Shown here piece after piece: positions 10,935 to 21,175 of a stretch of 64,000 nucleotides of DNA. The DNA lies in NCBI GenBank assembly GCA_963966185.1, contig CAWZYM010000409.1:850001-914000 (forward strand), given 5' to 3'. A model generated the notes under the pieces. It made no database searches. It saw only the letters and a list, made by a program, of their open reading frames with translations, and was not told where the DNA came from. The number at the start of each line of letters is the position of its first letter. Position 1 is the stretch's first letter. Both the position numbers and the translations under genes were made by a program. Origin of the DNA: Rhabditoides inermis. Its lineage: Eukaryota > Nematoda > Chromadorea > Rhabditida > Rhabditidae.

Positions 10935-11394
10935 CACTCTGGTAATTAATGACGCAGTGTTAACGCAAATTTTGAACTACGCACCGTTTACGCAATTTTG
11001 ACGCACCCCATTTTGCGTTAGAATGCGAGAAAATGCGTTAAGAGTGCGAGTGATTGTGTCAACTCAAATTTCAAACAACGCATTTTTCACGCAACTATCA
11101 CGCACCCCGTGTTGCGTTGGAGTGCGAGAAAGTGCGTTACGAATGCGAGTGATTGTGTCAACGGAAATAGGAGATAGGTTTAAAATTATAATTCAAACGA
11201 CAGAACGACACATTTAGTCGTATTTTTAACCGCTATCAGTTATAAATCAAAAGAAGTTTATATAAAAAGATCAAAAAAATCAAAAAAAGTTATACCAAAA
11301 GAATTTGTGATCATCTCGCATGTTCATGGAAAAAGAATTACGAATTATTAGAAAACTTAAAAAGAATTATGATGGAAATATTCCATCATCTTCC

Positions 11395-11741
11395 CTTGCC
11401 CCCGAGTGGTCGGTCCCCCCAGTTTATTTTCCCGTCGCACCCGCCAAGCCCGGTCTACGTGGAGAATCACAGGATCAACGGTACCCGCTACATGTTCGTT
11501 GCTGGCTTTGGAATTTGAGGAATCCTCGGAGAACGGAGTTGAACCCGCCGAGTACACATTCTACAATGGCTGTCGCGACGTCAACCTAAGCGTGAGACCA
11601 AGCACACCAACTCTTCACGTCGGATCCCGACAAGAAGGAATCACCGACAGATACTTCACGCAAACTGAACCCTTTTTGTGTTTCATTTCCGTTGTTGTAT
11701 TCTTGATATCGGCAGTAAATCAATTCAATTCAATGAAATAA
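11395..11741 (+). pseudogene. Broken ORF with C-terminal hydrophobic segment, inside the TIR element
   Basis: Two overlapping frames carry coding-like text: YVENHRINGTRYMFVAGFG in one, then, after a shift near 11,515, ESSENGVEPAEYTFYNGC and a C-terminal helix FLCFISVVVFLISAV before TAA. A frameshift or a missed intron separates them. Family unknown. Confidence 0.35.
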
Positions 11742-11769
11742 ACAGCTGATGCCACACAAAACTATGCCT

Positions 11770-12045
11770 ACAAAAGTTATCTCTCCCTCTCTCCCCCCTC
11801 TCCCTCATTCTCTCCCCCGCTCTCCCCCATTCTCTCTCTCCCTCTCTCCCTCTCCCTCTCTCTCCCCTCCCTCTCTCCTATCTCTCTCTTTTTCTCTCTC
11901 CCCATCTCTCCCCCTCTCTCTCCCCCCTCTCTCCTCCCTCTCTCTCCCCCTCTCTCTCCCCCTCTCCCCCCTCTCTCTCCCCTTCCTCTCTCTCCCCTTC
12001 CTCTCTCTCTCCCCTCTCTCTCTCCCCCTCTCTCTCCCGCCTTTT
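11770..12045. repeat. Polypyrimidine tract (CCCTCTCT-type)
   Basis: About 275 bp almost free of purines on the + strand, built from CTCTCTCCCC variants. ORFs on both strands are low-complexity artefacts. Confidence 0.95.
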
Positions 12046-12999
12046 GGCAAATCGTGCCAAATTTGTACCTCATCACGAAGTAAGTCCGAATTTCTGAAAC
12101 GTATATTTGGTATGAAAAACGTTTCATTGTCGTGTACATAAAGTCCTCTCCAATTCTCCAGGAGCACAAACTGTGCGCAAGCATATTGTATACGCAGTGG
12201 CAAACAATTTATGAGTATTGGATCATGTAATCACATCGATCAAGGATTGATTTCTTATGATCCAAATTGCGCTGCTTGCGCGCGACCGGTGAGTGAGCTT
12301 GACGAAAAAAGGGTGGCGAGCTGCCTGTCTGCTTTTCAAATAAAAGAGTCTAATATATCACACCACGTCGTTGTGATATCTTATTGATTGCTGTTGTTGA
12401 TTACTGTTTTCCCATTTTTTGTTTTGCGTGTTTTCGTTTTTTGTTTGAAACGTAAACTCCGGACAATAACGTGTTCAATTCATTTTGCCGCTCAAACAAA
12501 ATGTACGATCGTCTAAAATGTACTCAAATGTAATCTAAAATGTAAAATGTACGAAACACTGCGGTCTATTCACGACGTTGCGAACAAAATACGATACGCA
12601 CAACTTATTACGGTTACCGACTGTTCATCAACACTCAGCGTAGCAGAAAAAAAACTCCTTCACAGCGCCGCCCGAGCGAAGTTCCGCTCATCTCACTGTT
12701 TTGTTGTTAGTATTTTACTTTGTTGTATTTTACTTTGTTAGTGTGGAATTTTCGTTGGCACGTGCATCACTTCGTATCGCGTTTTTCTGCGAACACTTTC
12801 TCCGTTGCAGGATGCCGTGCGCGAATCAACTGACAGTGAATTTTCTTGAATACAGCGTAGCTCATTCTGATTCTGATTCTGACAGCGTAGCGATGAGGTG
12901 AGTACTATTTTTTCATTGTTGTACATGCTTGGAAACGTATATCACTTATTTAATTGTAAATGAAGTCATTCAGTTCGATTCTGTCTCGAGGACAACGAT

Positions 13000-13639
13000 A
13001 TGGGCGTCGCTAGTTCGCCGCGTCGTGTTTTCCTCCTTAAGGTACGTTTTTTTGTGTACATTTAGGATATTTCGTGTACCATTATCGTTATTTAATAATT
13101 GTTTTATCGCGAATACACTCAGGTGCCGACTCTAAACGTGCGTTGTCGGCAGGAGGCGACTCGGACTGTCACACCCGGCAATCCCGAGGTGATGCCGGCC
13201 GCCGGCATTCACCTGCAGTCACGCGCCGGACACATGTACGACGACTACTCGCAGGTACGACTACTACACTGCAGCCAGTGCTGTGTTTCTCTTCTCGTCT
13301 GCACATCACTGTGTCTCGCTCATGTTTCATTATTTGTGTCCTGGAAATTTTCAAACTGATTCGCCTGCAAGATGTCGTTGTACAAAATGTTTTTTTTTAA
13401 GTGAGACAAGTTCTACATTCAGAGACCCGTCCCCACCGGCAAGGACTCCTGCAAGGAAAACGCCAAGTGTAATTCCACGTGTTGCGTGGGATTCGAGTAC
13501 GACTCCAACAACTCGTTCCGCTACACGGTCAGTCTTCATTCAACGATTTTTGTGAATATTCTTTACAAAATTTACTTTTCGGCTTAATTGTTGGCTGTAG
13601 GTGTACGTGAAGCCGCTCGAGTGGCCTTGGAGCGAGTAA
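13000..13639 (+). CDS. Four-exon Cys-containing protein of unknown family, inside the TIR element
   Basis: Exons 13,000-13,041, 13,123-13,254, 13,423-13,527 and 13,601-13,639 are all phase 0, with acceptors ACTCAG, ATTCAG and TGTAG and GT donors, giving 106 residues. The ATG follows an acceptor-like CTCGAG/CATTCAG region. The product starts MGVASSPRRVFLLKVP, contains CRQEATRT in exon 2 and a Cys cluster in exon 3 (DSCKENAKCNSTCCVGF), and ends WPWSE. A separate upstream block (12,813-12,899, MPCANQLTVNFLEY...) ends at a GTGAGT donor but is out of phase. Unrecognised; possibly a host gene fragment captured by the transposon. Confidence 0.5.
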
Positions 13640-13749
13640 TGGATTATCGTCGCGTCTACCGGAGCCTAAGGTATTTTATTTGTATTTGTGCAAACTGTCA
13701 CTCATCGACCCGTCCCGCGGAACTATGTGTTTTTATGGTTATGTGTTAG

Positions 13750-14174
13750 GTGCTGGCGGAGTTGGCGCGTCGTCACTGCGGGCGCGTGCTGCCGATGGAC
13801 GACCACCGGGTCAAGTGAAGCCGTGTTCCTTCAACCAGTTCATCTGCCTCTTCGGAGAGGACGTCATGGAAAAGTGAGAACGCTTAGTAGGTCTACTATT
13901 AGTTCGTGATTATCTTGTATCCCGATGATTCCCCGTACTTTTTAGGCGCGAGTTTCCGTTGCTGTCGACAATGATCGAAGACAAGGTGTCACAAGTGCTG
14001 GAGAAAGAGTAAGAACACTGGTGGGTAGAGAGAGAGAGAGAGCGAGAGAGAGAGAGAGAGAGAGAGTTGAGTGTATTGATAAGAGTGTCCTGTGATGGGT
14101 GTTGCAGATCAGCAGGAGCGCTACTCGACGGCGTGACACCATCGCCTCTTTCAAGCAGGATTAAGCGTTATTGA
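13750..14174 (+). CDS. Downstream exons of a gene-like unit inside the TIR element
   Basis: Exons 13,750-13,873, 13,946-14,008 and 14,108-14,174 join in frame to give ...VKPCSFNQFICLFGEDVMEK, REFPLLSTMIEDKVSQVLEK, then SAGALLDGVTPSPLSSRIKR and TGA. The phase would continue from the preceding exon only by reading through two TAA codons (13,637 and about 13,667), so this is either a separate gene end or the rest of a decayed gene. Unknown family. Confidence 0.4.
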
Positions 14175-14511
14175 TTAGCGATTATGCGTTATTGATTTTG
14201 TTTGTATTGATCGAATTTGTTAATCAATAAAATTCAATTTAAAGTTGTGTTTGTTTTGTTTATTAGAGATTTTAATTGTATAGTAATATATACAAAATGG
14301 ATTCTCAAAATTTGCATAACGTTTAAAGTTGTTTCTGGAACAACGCAATTTCTCGCTATATTCAATGCGTCAACGCGTTTACTATGAACTACGCACTTTC
14401 TCGCACTCCAACGCATCAATTTGCGTTACATCCACCCCCACACATTTTCAATGCGTTAACGCAAAATCAGTGCGTTAAATGCGTTAACACTGCGTCAAAA
14501 AGTTACAGAGG

Positions 14512-15187
14512 TGCATGGTTGACAGGCCGCACGCAGTGTGTGGAAGTTGAAGAGGAGTCGAGTCCACTCGATCAGGTATTCTCTGGAATACCGCAAGGCA
14601 GTGTTCTCGGACCTCTTTTATTTCTACTTTTAATCAATGATTTGCCCGATTGTCTCCCCCCAGATTGCCGCGTGTTTTTGTTTGCTGATGATGTGAAGAT
14701 AATATCTGTGTTTGATCCCCGCGTCTCCACTGCTCCTCTTTCTTCTGCCGCGAAAGCGATTGAAGAATGGGTGTTGAAATGGCAGATGTCGGTGAGTGCC
14801 AGCAAATGTGCCGTCATGCATTTTGGCAAGCGCAACCCTCGATTCAAATATTTTCTATCAGATTCTATTGTCCCTGTTGTTTCCTTTTTCCGTGATCTAG
14901 GAATCACAGTCAGTGACGATCTGACATTCCGTGTCCACATAAACAACATTGTCAAAAAAGCCAATCAAAAAATAAACTACCTCTTTTTTGTTTTGCGGAC
15001 ACGGAATGAAACAGTTCTCACTCAAGCTTACACTATTTATATCCGTTCTATCCTGGATTATGGATCTGTAATTTATTCACCTTTCTATCAAACAGATAAG
15101 GACACCATCGATTCTGTCCAAGCACTGTTCCTCACTCGATTGTCTTATCGATGCGGTCTCTCACGTAGAGGCTCGTCTAGACCTTGA
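14512..15187 (+). pseudogene. LINE reverse transcriptase, C-terminal half
   Basis: Continues the interrupted RT: GIPQGSVLGPLLF, then the catalytic FADDVKI, the thumb region and the post-RT segment (LDYGSVIYSPF), ending at a stop at 15,185. A frameshift near 15,160 leads into further diverged RT-tail sequence. Confidence 0.9.
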
Positions 15188-15549
15188 GTCCCTTTCTCGT
15201 CGTAGAATGAGATCGAACCTGGCATTTGTGTACAGAATGTGAGGGGCGAAACCGACTTGTGTGTGTCTGCCATTTTTGAGGTTCGATCGAGTCGGACTCG
15301 CGGAGCCACAACAAAAGTTTTTCCCCTGTCAAAACCTAACAAAAACAATGTAAAAGCATTTCTTTCTCATCTAGTTTATGGAATAGTCAACAAACTCCCC
15401 CCGCACGTTTTCAATTCATCCTATTTCACTTTTCTATCTTTCATTGCTGCGATACTGTAACTTTCACACATTTCACATGTTTCACTTGTCCCCTGATCTA
15501 TAAGAATTTTGTAAACCTTGATCTTGTATAATAATTGTTGATGCAATTA

Positions 15550-16228
15550 GAATAAATATTATTATACAACTGATACGAAAATAGTGCCATAACATATCAA
15601 GCCAGATCATGTTATATTCACATGTTCACCATCTCTTGTGCATACAGTACCCCAGGTGTCCGTGCGAGTTTCGCCTCTCATCTCGTGTTGTGCAATGTCT
15701 CTCTTCTCTCTTCTCCTCTCCTTATCACACCTCCCACCCAAATTCCTGCGCCGTCCATCCTCCAATCGCGCGTCTCCCCGCAGAAGCCTCTTTATGAGCC
15801 TTTAGTCGGCTTGCTCTCTCCCCCCTATCTCCCTCTCCTTCTCCCCCTCTCTCTTTCTCTTTTCCTCTCTCGCCCTGTACACACGGAGCCCTCAGGGAGG
15901 GACAGGGGGGCGGAGCCAGTACACCTGGAGAGCCGCGCGCGCACAGTCACACACACAGTGTGCGCCCACTCGAGGGGCGAGCACCGATTTTGAAGAGACT
16001 GGCCGGTCCCACCCCCCCTTATACCACTCCTCTCCGAACGGCGTTGTCCCGCCAGCCAGCATTGTTTGCCGGTCCGGCCATCCGAGAATCACTTCTCCAT
16101 ATGCCAGCTACGCGCACTTCTAATCACTTGTCACATTGAACAATCCTATTCATGATTCCTTCACGGTGCATTCATACTGTCGCGTGTAGCATGGTGTCGC
16201 GTGGTGCATATTGATGGTGCATAGTGTG
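15550..16228. other. Intergenic / promoter region of the Cys-Gln-rich gene
   Basis: Pyrimidine-rich blocks (15,690-15,870) followed by mixed sequence. No gene recognised. The only notable feature is the acceptor-like site immediately before the next ATG. Confidence 0.4.
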
Positions 16229-16234
16229 TTTCAG
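16229..16234 (+). promoter_or_regulatory. Candidate spliced-leader trans-splice acceptor
   Basis: TTTCAG sits one base before the ATG of the Cys/Gln-rich gene. In nematodes such a site this close to the start codon usually marks SL addition. Inferred; no transcript evidence. Confidence 0.5.
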
Positions 16235-16235
16235 T

Positions 16236-19200
16236 ATGCGGCCGTTGGCACTGCTGTTCTTCGCAGTGCTGGCTGTCTCGTGGGCGGAGGAGGCGGCGGA
16301 GGTGATCGAGAAGCCCGAGGCGCCCAAGGAGAAGATCGACAAGGTCACTACTCTGTCATTCATTTCAATATACATAGTTCAAGTTCAAGTAAGGCGCCAG
16401 TCTCCTCGAAACGCTTTGAAAACACACCATTTAGCTGTGTTTCACGCGCGTTTTGATCAGTTTGGAAGATCGAGATGGTGATTGATACTTTTGAAACCGT
16501 CTTCGAAAATGTATTCGCATTTGATTTCGAAACACCTTGGGTCGCAGCACAACAGTGCCTATTAATGACATTTAGAACAGGCTTACTAACTCAACTGTTG
16601 CTCATTGCGTAGTGTATGAATGACTTTTTCCAAAACTGTTTATCAAGTTCACTCAACTACTGTTCTGATGTGTATGCATGATTCCAGTGTGGAATACGAT
16701 GCCAATGAGATGAGAGATGCAAGCAAGTTTTATGATTTGACCTTGACGTTCGATTTTTATAGCATTCCCTTATGAACAGTCCTTGAGGTTTTCTCACACC
16801 TTTCTCGCTCTCACTGTTCTTAACGTACATTAGCCGCTTCTCCGTTTTCTCCATTGTCTCCCCCTGATGACCGTTCATCGGCTCATCCTCTAATCCCCTC
16901 CTGAGCCGGCGCGCGCGTGCCCTCCCAACTCTCTCTCTCTCTCTCTCTCCCCTCTCTCTTTCTTCCATCTACCTCTTTGTCTCGACCCTTGTTTACCCTC
17001 TGATCACTCTTATCCCGCAATCACTTGAAGCGAGGCGAGTCGCACAAAACAGAACAACAAAACGCGTTGTGAGAGCGGCTGCGATGACATGCGATGGGGC
17101 AAAAAGGGGTGCAGGCGATTGTGTGACCACGATCATGCACCACTTTGGATTGAAGCGAACTCCAGCTGTTCGGAACATACGATATACTAGCAACCACTCA
17201 TTCAACACTCCTGATTTCAGAACGCCAACGCCACCGCTCCCATTTCGCGATCGAAGAGGCAGTGCTGCTTCCAGCAGCAGCAGTCGTGCTGTCAGCCCCA
17301 GCAGCAGGCGCAGTGCAACTGCGTTGCCCTCCAGATACAGGCGCGTTTTCGTTGCTCGCATTCACACAGTAGACAGTTTGTCTGTAATTTTGAAAAAGCT
17401 CAAAAGCCGTAACATTGTTGGATATGGTGAATGGTAAATGGATGGAAGATGGTGTACATTAACTTGTAGGCGATCGAGTTTTGTGTAGTCACGTTTTCGT
17501 TTCAGGTGCAACAGTGTGACTGCGCAAACATGCTGCAGTCGCAGTGCGGCTGCCAGGCGCAGCAGGCCCCCTCGTGCAACTGCGGCGCCCTTCAGCAGCA
17601 GTACTCCAGCTGCGGATGCGGATCTCTCCAGTACCAGGTGAGCACTTTATCGTATATCTGCTATTGTATTTCCATTGTGTTCAGAATGAAGTTCTGCACC
17701 AGAAAACAATAGTGTTCAAATGCGAAACTGTGTTCAGCGTGAAATTCCGCACCAGCAAACTATATGTATAATTGCAGGTTTCATGCAACTCGTGCCAGCA
17801 GCAGCAGCCGGCGCCTCAACCACAGATCATCGTCGTTCAGCAGCCGCCTCAGCAGCAACAGCAGTGCGCCCCGGCCTGTATGCCGTCCTGCCAGCTGTCC
17901 TGCACCCAGCAGGCCGCCCAGCAGATCGTCGTCGTCCAGCAGCCCCAGCAGCAGCAGCAGTGCGCTCCCGCCTGCACGCCCGCCTGTCAGCCGCAGTGTG
18001 TTGAGCAGCAGCAACAGCAGCAACAGCAGTGTGCTCCGGCGTGTATGCCCGCTTGCCAGCCTCAGTGCACTCAGCAACAGCAGCAGCAGATCATCGTGGT
18101 TCAGCAGCCCCAGCAACAGCAGTGCGCTCCGCAGTGCATGCCCGCCTGCCAGTCGTCGTGCACCCAGCAGGCGTGCGCCCCTGCCTGCCAGCCGGCGTGC
18201 GAGCCGCAGTGCGTGCAGCAGGCCGCGCAGCAGATCGTCGTTGTGCAGCCGGCACAACCCGCCGCGTCGTGCGCTCCCGCATGCATGCCCGCCTGCCAGC
18301 CGCAGTGTGTGGAGCAGCAACAGCAGCAGATAATCGTCGTCCAGCAGCCGCAGCAGCAGCAGTGCGCCCCGTCGTGCCAGCCCGCCTGCCAGCCGCAGTG
18401 CGTCCAACAGCAGCAGATCTGTGTGGCTGCGTGTGAGCCCTCATGCCAGTCGTCGTGCTCGTCCAACGCGCAGTGCGTGCAGGCCTGTCTTCCCTCGTGC
18501 GAGTCTTCCTGTGTCCAGCAGTCGCAGCCGGTGATCGTGGTGCAGCAGCCGGCGCAGCAGCAGCAGCCCTCTTGTCCCGCCACCTGCCAGCCCGCGTGCC
18601 AGCCGCAGTGCGTGCAGCAGCAGCAGATCTGCGTCTCGGCCTGCCAGCCGTCCTGCCAGTCCTCTTGCTCCGGCAACTCGCAGTGCGTGCAGGCCTGTCT
18701 CCCGTCGTGCGAGTCCAGCTGCGTGCAGCAGTCGCAAGCCGCGCCGCAGATCGTCGTCGTCCAGCAGCCCCAGCAGCAGCAGCAGTGCGCCCCGGCCTGC
18801 CAGCCGGCATGTCAGCCGCAGTGCGTGCAGCAGCAGTCGATGTGTGTGGATGCGTGCCAGCCGCAGTGCGAGCAGTCGTGCGGGGCGAGCCCCAGCTGCG
18901 GCCAGCAGTGCGCGTCGCAGTGCGAGCAGAGCTGCAGCATCCAGCAGATCATCGTCGTCCAGGCGCCGCCCGTCCAGCCCAGCTGCGGACCCGCCTGCCA
19001 GGTGAGAGTTTAGATTAACTTTCTTCGCTCAATCAATCAATTATTTAACAGTTACTCCTCGGTCTTGATGGACAAATTCTCCGTTCATGTGTCATGTTTG
19101 TTTTTACAATGACAAACGCTTGAGGTGCAACAGTTACAATGCAAACAACATGCAAGTGCAGACACGCACCACTTTCAACTTGCAACATTCCTCACCGCCT

Positions 19201-19736
19201 TCCCGGCTATAGTACAAGTCGTGACCGCGGCTCATTAGCAATTGGAGATGTTACATTGTGTTTGCGTGCGAGCGAGTGAGCGAGCGACGCGCGCATGACG
19301 ATTTAGCCCCCCTTCGGCGTCCCCCCAAAGCGACTGCTGAAGTTACTAGTGCAAACATTGCTCGCTGGTCAAGCAGCTCGGGCGCGATAGAGAGTTTCAA
19401 CAATTTTACGCAAACACGGGAGCCGTGAAAAAATATATGAGGAACGTAATATCCTATCACCTTTACAAAACATTGAAACAACGAAGAAGAGGAACGAACA
19501 ATAGTTAAAGTCGTTGCTTGCAGGCGCAGCCGGCGATGCAGTGCGTGCCGCAGTGCCAGCCGGCGTGCCAGCCAGCCTGCGTCGCCCAGCAGACCTCCAC
19601 CTACATGCAGCCGGCGGCCATCACAGTGTGTCCGCAGCAGAGCGGAGGCTGCGCGTGCGGACAGGGCTACAGCCAGTGCATGCAGGGCATCTGCTGCCTC
19701 CGCAAGCGCCACCGCGTCGCCAAGTCCAAGCTATAA
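16236..19736 (+). CDS. Secreted Cys/Gln-rich repeat protein, nematode ABU/PQN type
   Basis: Five phase-0 exons: 16,236-16,343, 17,221-17,340, 17,506-17,637, 17,778-19,001 and 19,524-19,736 (597 residues). Residues 1-18 (MRPLALLFFAVLAVSWAE) are a signal peptide. A dibasic SKRQCC site in exon 2 could be a furin-type cleavage. The body is about eight alternations of (I/V)(I/V)VVQQP plus poly-Gln with CxxxC ladders (QQCAPACMPACQPQC). Two longer copies contain QQICV..ACEPSCQSSCS. The C terminus is CCLRKRHRVAKSKL. This Cys-x3-Cys/Gln architecture is typical of C. elegans abu/pqn products, linked to pharyngeal cuticle and ER-stress response; disulfide-crosslinked structural use is inferred. The donor after exon 2 is CAG|GCGCGT, apparently a GC-AG intron; otherwise the exon reads through to a stop. 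GC content is much higher than in flanking DNA. Confidence 0.9.
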
Positions 19737-19948
19737 GCGATACGTCCAGTCAGCAGTCTGAAACAACTCGGATCAGACTCACTTTTACCTATTTATACCC
19801 GCTCTCGGTTGCTCAATAACGCGCGCGCGCCGCTCGGTAGGGAGCGGCGCCCGTGCAGCTAGTCTTTCACGCTCTCGTATTTCCCGCTGTCGTTTCTCGT
19901 AGCCTCGCCGCAGCCAACAGACGCGTCGTTGGCAGTTGTTTGCCAGTG

Positions 19949-19951
<3 letters not shown>

Positions 19952-20040
<89 letters not shown>
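19952..20040. repeat. (GT)n microsatellite in the 3' UTR
   Basis: An uninterrupted run of about 44 GT dinucleotides between the TAA of the Cys/Gln-rich gene and its poly(A) signal, so it is probably transcribed as (GU)n. Confidence 0.95.
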
Positions 20041-20043
<3 letters not shown>

Positions 20044-20063
20044 ATGTGGTGACTTGTGTCAGT

Positions 20064-20069
20064 AATAAA
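20064..20069 (+). terminator. Poly(A) signal AATAAA of the Cys/Gln-rich gene
   Basis: Canonical AATAAA about 330 bp after the stop codon, followed by GT-rich sequence. It is the first such signal downstream. Confidence 0.6.
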
Positions 20070-20238
20070 GTGTTATTTATTGTATAATGAAGGCGGTGTT
20101 GCATTGTTCTGTCAAAACATAAGCGAGAGCAATGTGTGCGGGATGAAAAGGCACAATGACAACGTGATTTAACAATTGAAAAACTGTGATTTATGTATAA
20201 AAAACAATATTCCCCCATTGAGACTAATATTCACTATG

Positions 20239-20239
20239 G

Positions 20240-20280
<41 letters not shown>

Positions 20281-20281
20281 T
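20239..20281. repeat. (TGTC)n microsatellite
   Basis: About ten tandem GTCT units. Confidence 0.95.
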
Positions 20282-20617
20282 TCCGGATCGATATCTCTCT
20301 TCAGTTTCTACCCTATTTGTTGATTTCTTTTGAAAAGTTTTCTCTTATACTAATATCGCAAATTCCAAATATCTCGTCAATAGCGATCTCCTAATCATAG
20401 TTATCACCTAATCTCTTAACTATGAAGAAAAATTTAAAAATACTTCAATTAGAACCAAATTTGGAGAGTAGGTGAATCGACCTAGAAAAAGTCGATAGCC
20501 GCGATACCAGCTGCCTGTGACCTCATCTTCATGCCCAAATAGGCGAATGTACCCAAAATGCACCCAAAATTCATGATCTTCGATTTCTATAAAAATTGAA
20601 TAGAAGAAAGATTACGT

Positions 20618-21175
20618 AGAATATTATATTTTGCTAGACAACGCAGTTGTTGAAGTAAAATATTTATTATGATATAGAGAGGGAACTATTACAATTGCTT
20701 ATTCCTGCTTTAATCGGCAACTCACAAAGGGACTAGAGAACAAAAAATTTGGAGAATACAAATTTCGCGCCATTGTGCCTGAGCCGCGGCCCGGGCCGCG
20801 CGATGTCAGTGACGCGCCGTTTTGACGGTCTCTAGTCACTTTTCCTGCAGTGAGGAGGAGGCAATGTGACATAAGATTCACATGGGATCTAAAGAGAGAA
20901 GTGAGCTCATTACAATGAAAGCTCGTTCTCCTCCTGCAGAGACAGAATAGGCTTCCAATGCCAATAGGAAACCAACAAATAAATAAATTAAGAACGACAG
21001 TATAACCGTACAAATAACTGATTGGATCAAAAAAGGGAGGGAGAATAGCATTCGAACATGAAGAGGGAAACCATTGTTCGGTAAGCTATTCGGGCGAGGA
21101 TTTGTAATAGTTCCCTCTCTATATCATAATAAATATTTTACTTCAACAACTGCGTTGTCTAGCAAAATGTAACAT
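20618..21175. mobile_element. About 560-bp foldback element, ends about 78-bp inverted repeats
   Basis: 20,618-20,695 ('ttgctagacaacgcagttg' through 'gagggaactattacaa') is repeated in reverse complement at 21,096-21,175. It carries its own copy of the terminal motif TAGAGAGGG(A/C)AACTATTACAA and therefore overlaps or nests with the left end of the larger inverted-repeat element. A further direct copy of the motif starts at about 21,180. Confidence 0.65.

Larger units (their letters stand above)
10935..14511. mobile_element. 3.6-kb TIR DNA transposon inserted in the LINE, carrying gene-like exons
   Basis: Terminal inverted repeats share GACGCAGTGTTAACGCA (left from 10,951, right ending at about 14,495), with outer ends of form CTCTG...; subterminal inverted repeats rich in GCGTTA/TGCGAG motifs extend about 200 bp (10,990-11,165 and 14,330-14,470). 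The flanks TGCATGGCT and TGCATGGTT (10,926-10,934 and 14,512-14,520) look like an 8-9-bp target duplication with one change. No transposase was recognised. The inside holds a small pseudogene, a pyrimidine tract and several spliced-looking exons, reminiscent of gene-capturing (Pack-type) elements. Superfamily not assignable; TSD length would fit hAT or Mutator-like. Confidence 0.75.
9880..15545 (+). mobile_element. 5'-truncated non-LTR retrotransposon (jockey/CR1-like LINE) split by a DNA transposon
   Basis: RT coding runs 9,886-10,934, is broken, and resumes at about 14,512. The endonuclease is missing, so the copy is 5'-truncated. A diverged 3' region continues to about 15,545, ending in AATAAA-like AT-rich sequence. 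The interruption lies within a codon stretch reading HAWLT on the left and AWLTGR on the right, so the two halves are one former element. Confidence 0.85.

Noticed and set aside
13601..13670. Continuous reading of the transposon-borne gene from exon 4 into the 13,750 exon
   Set aside because: Requires passing two in-frame TAA codons; no GT donor in the right phase was found, so the two parts are listed separately.
10951..14495. Bacterial-type integron or att structure at the split LINE
   Set aside because: TIRs and target duplication fit a eukaryotic DNA transposon.
17781..18810. Several ORFs of 100-239 codons on both strands across the Cys/Gln exon
   Set aside because: Shadows of the CAG/TGC-rich repeat; only the frame with signal peptide and in-phase exons is coherent.
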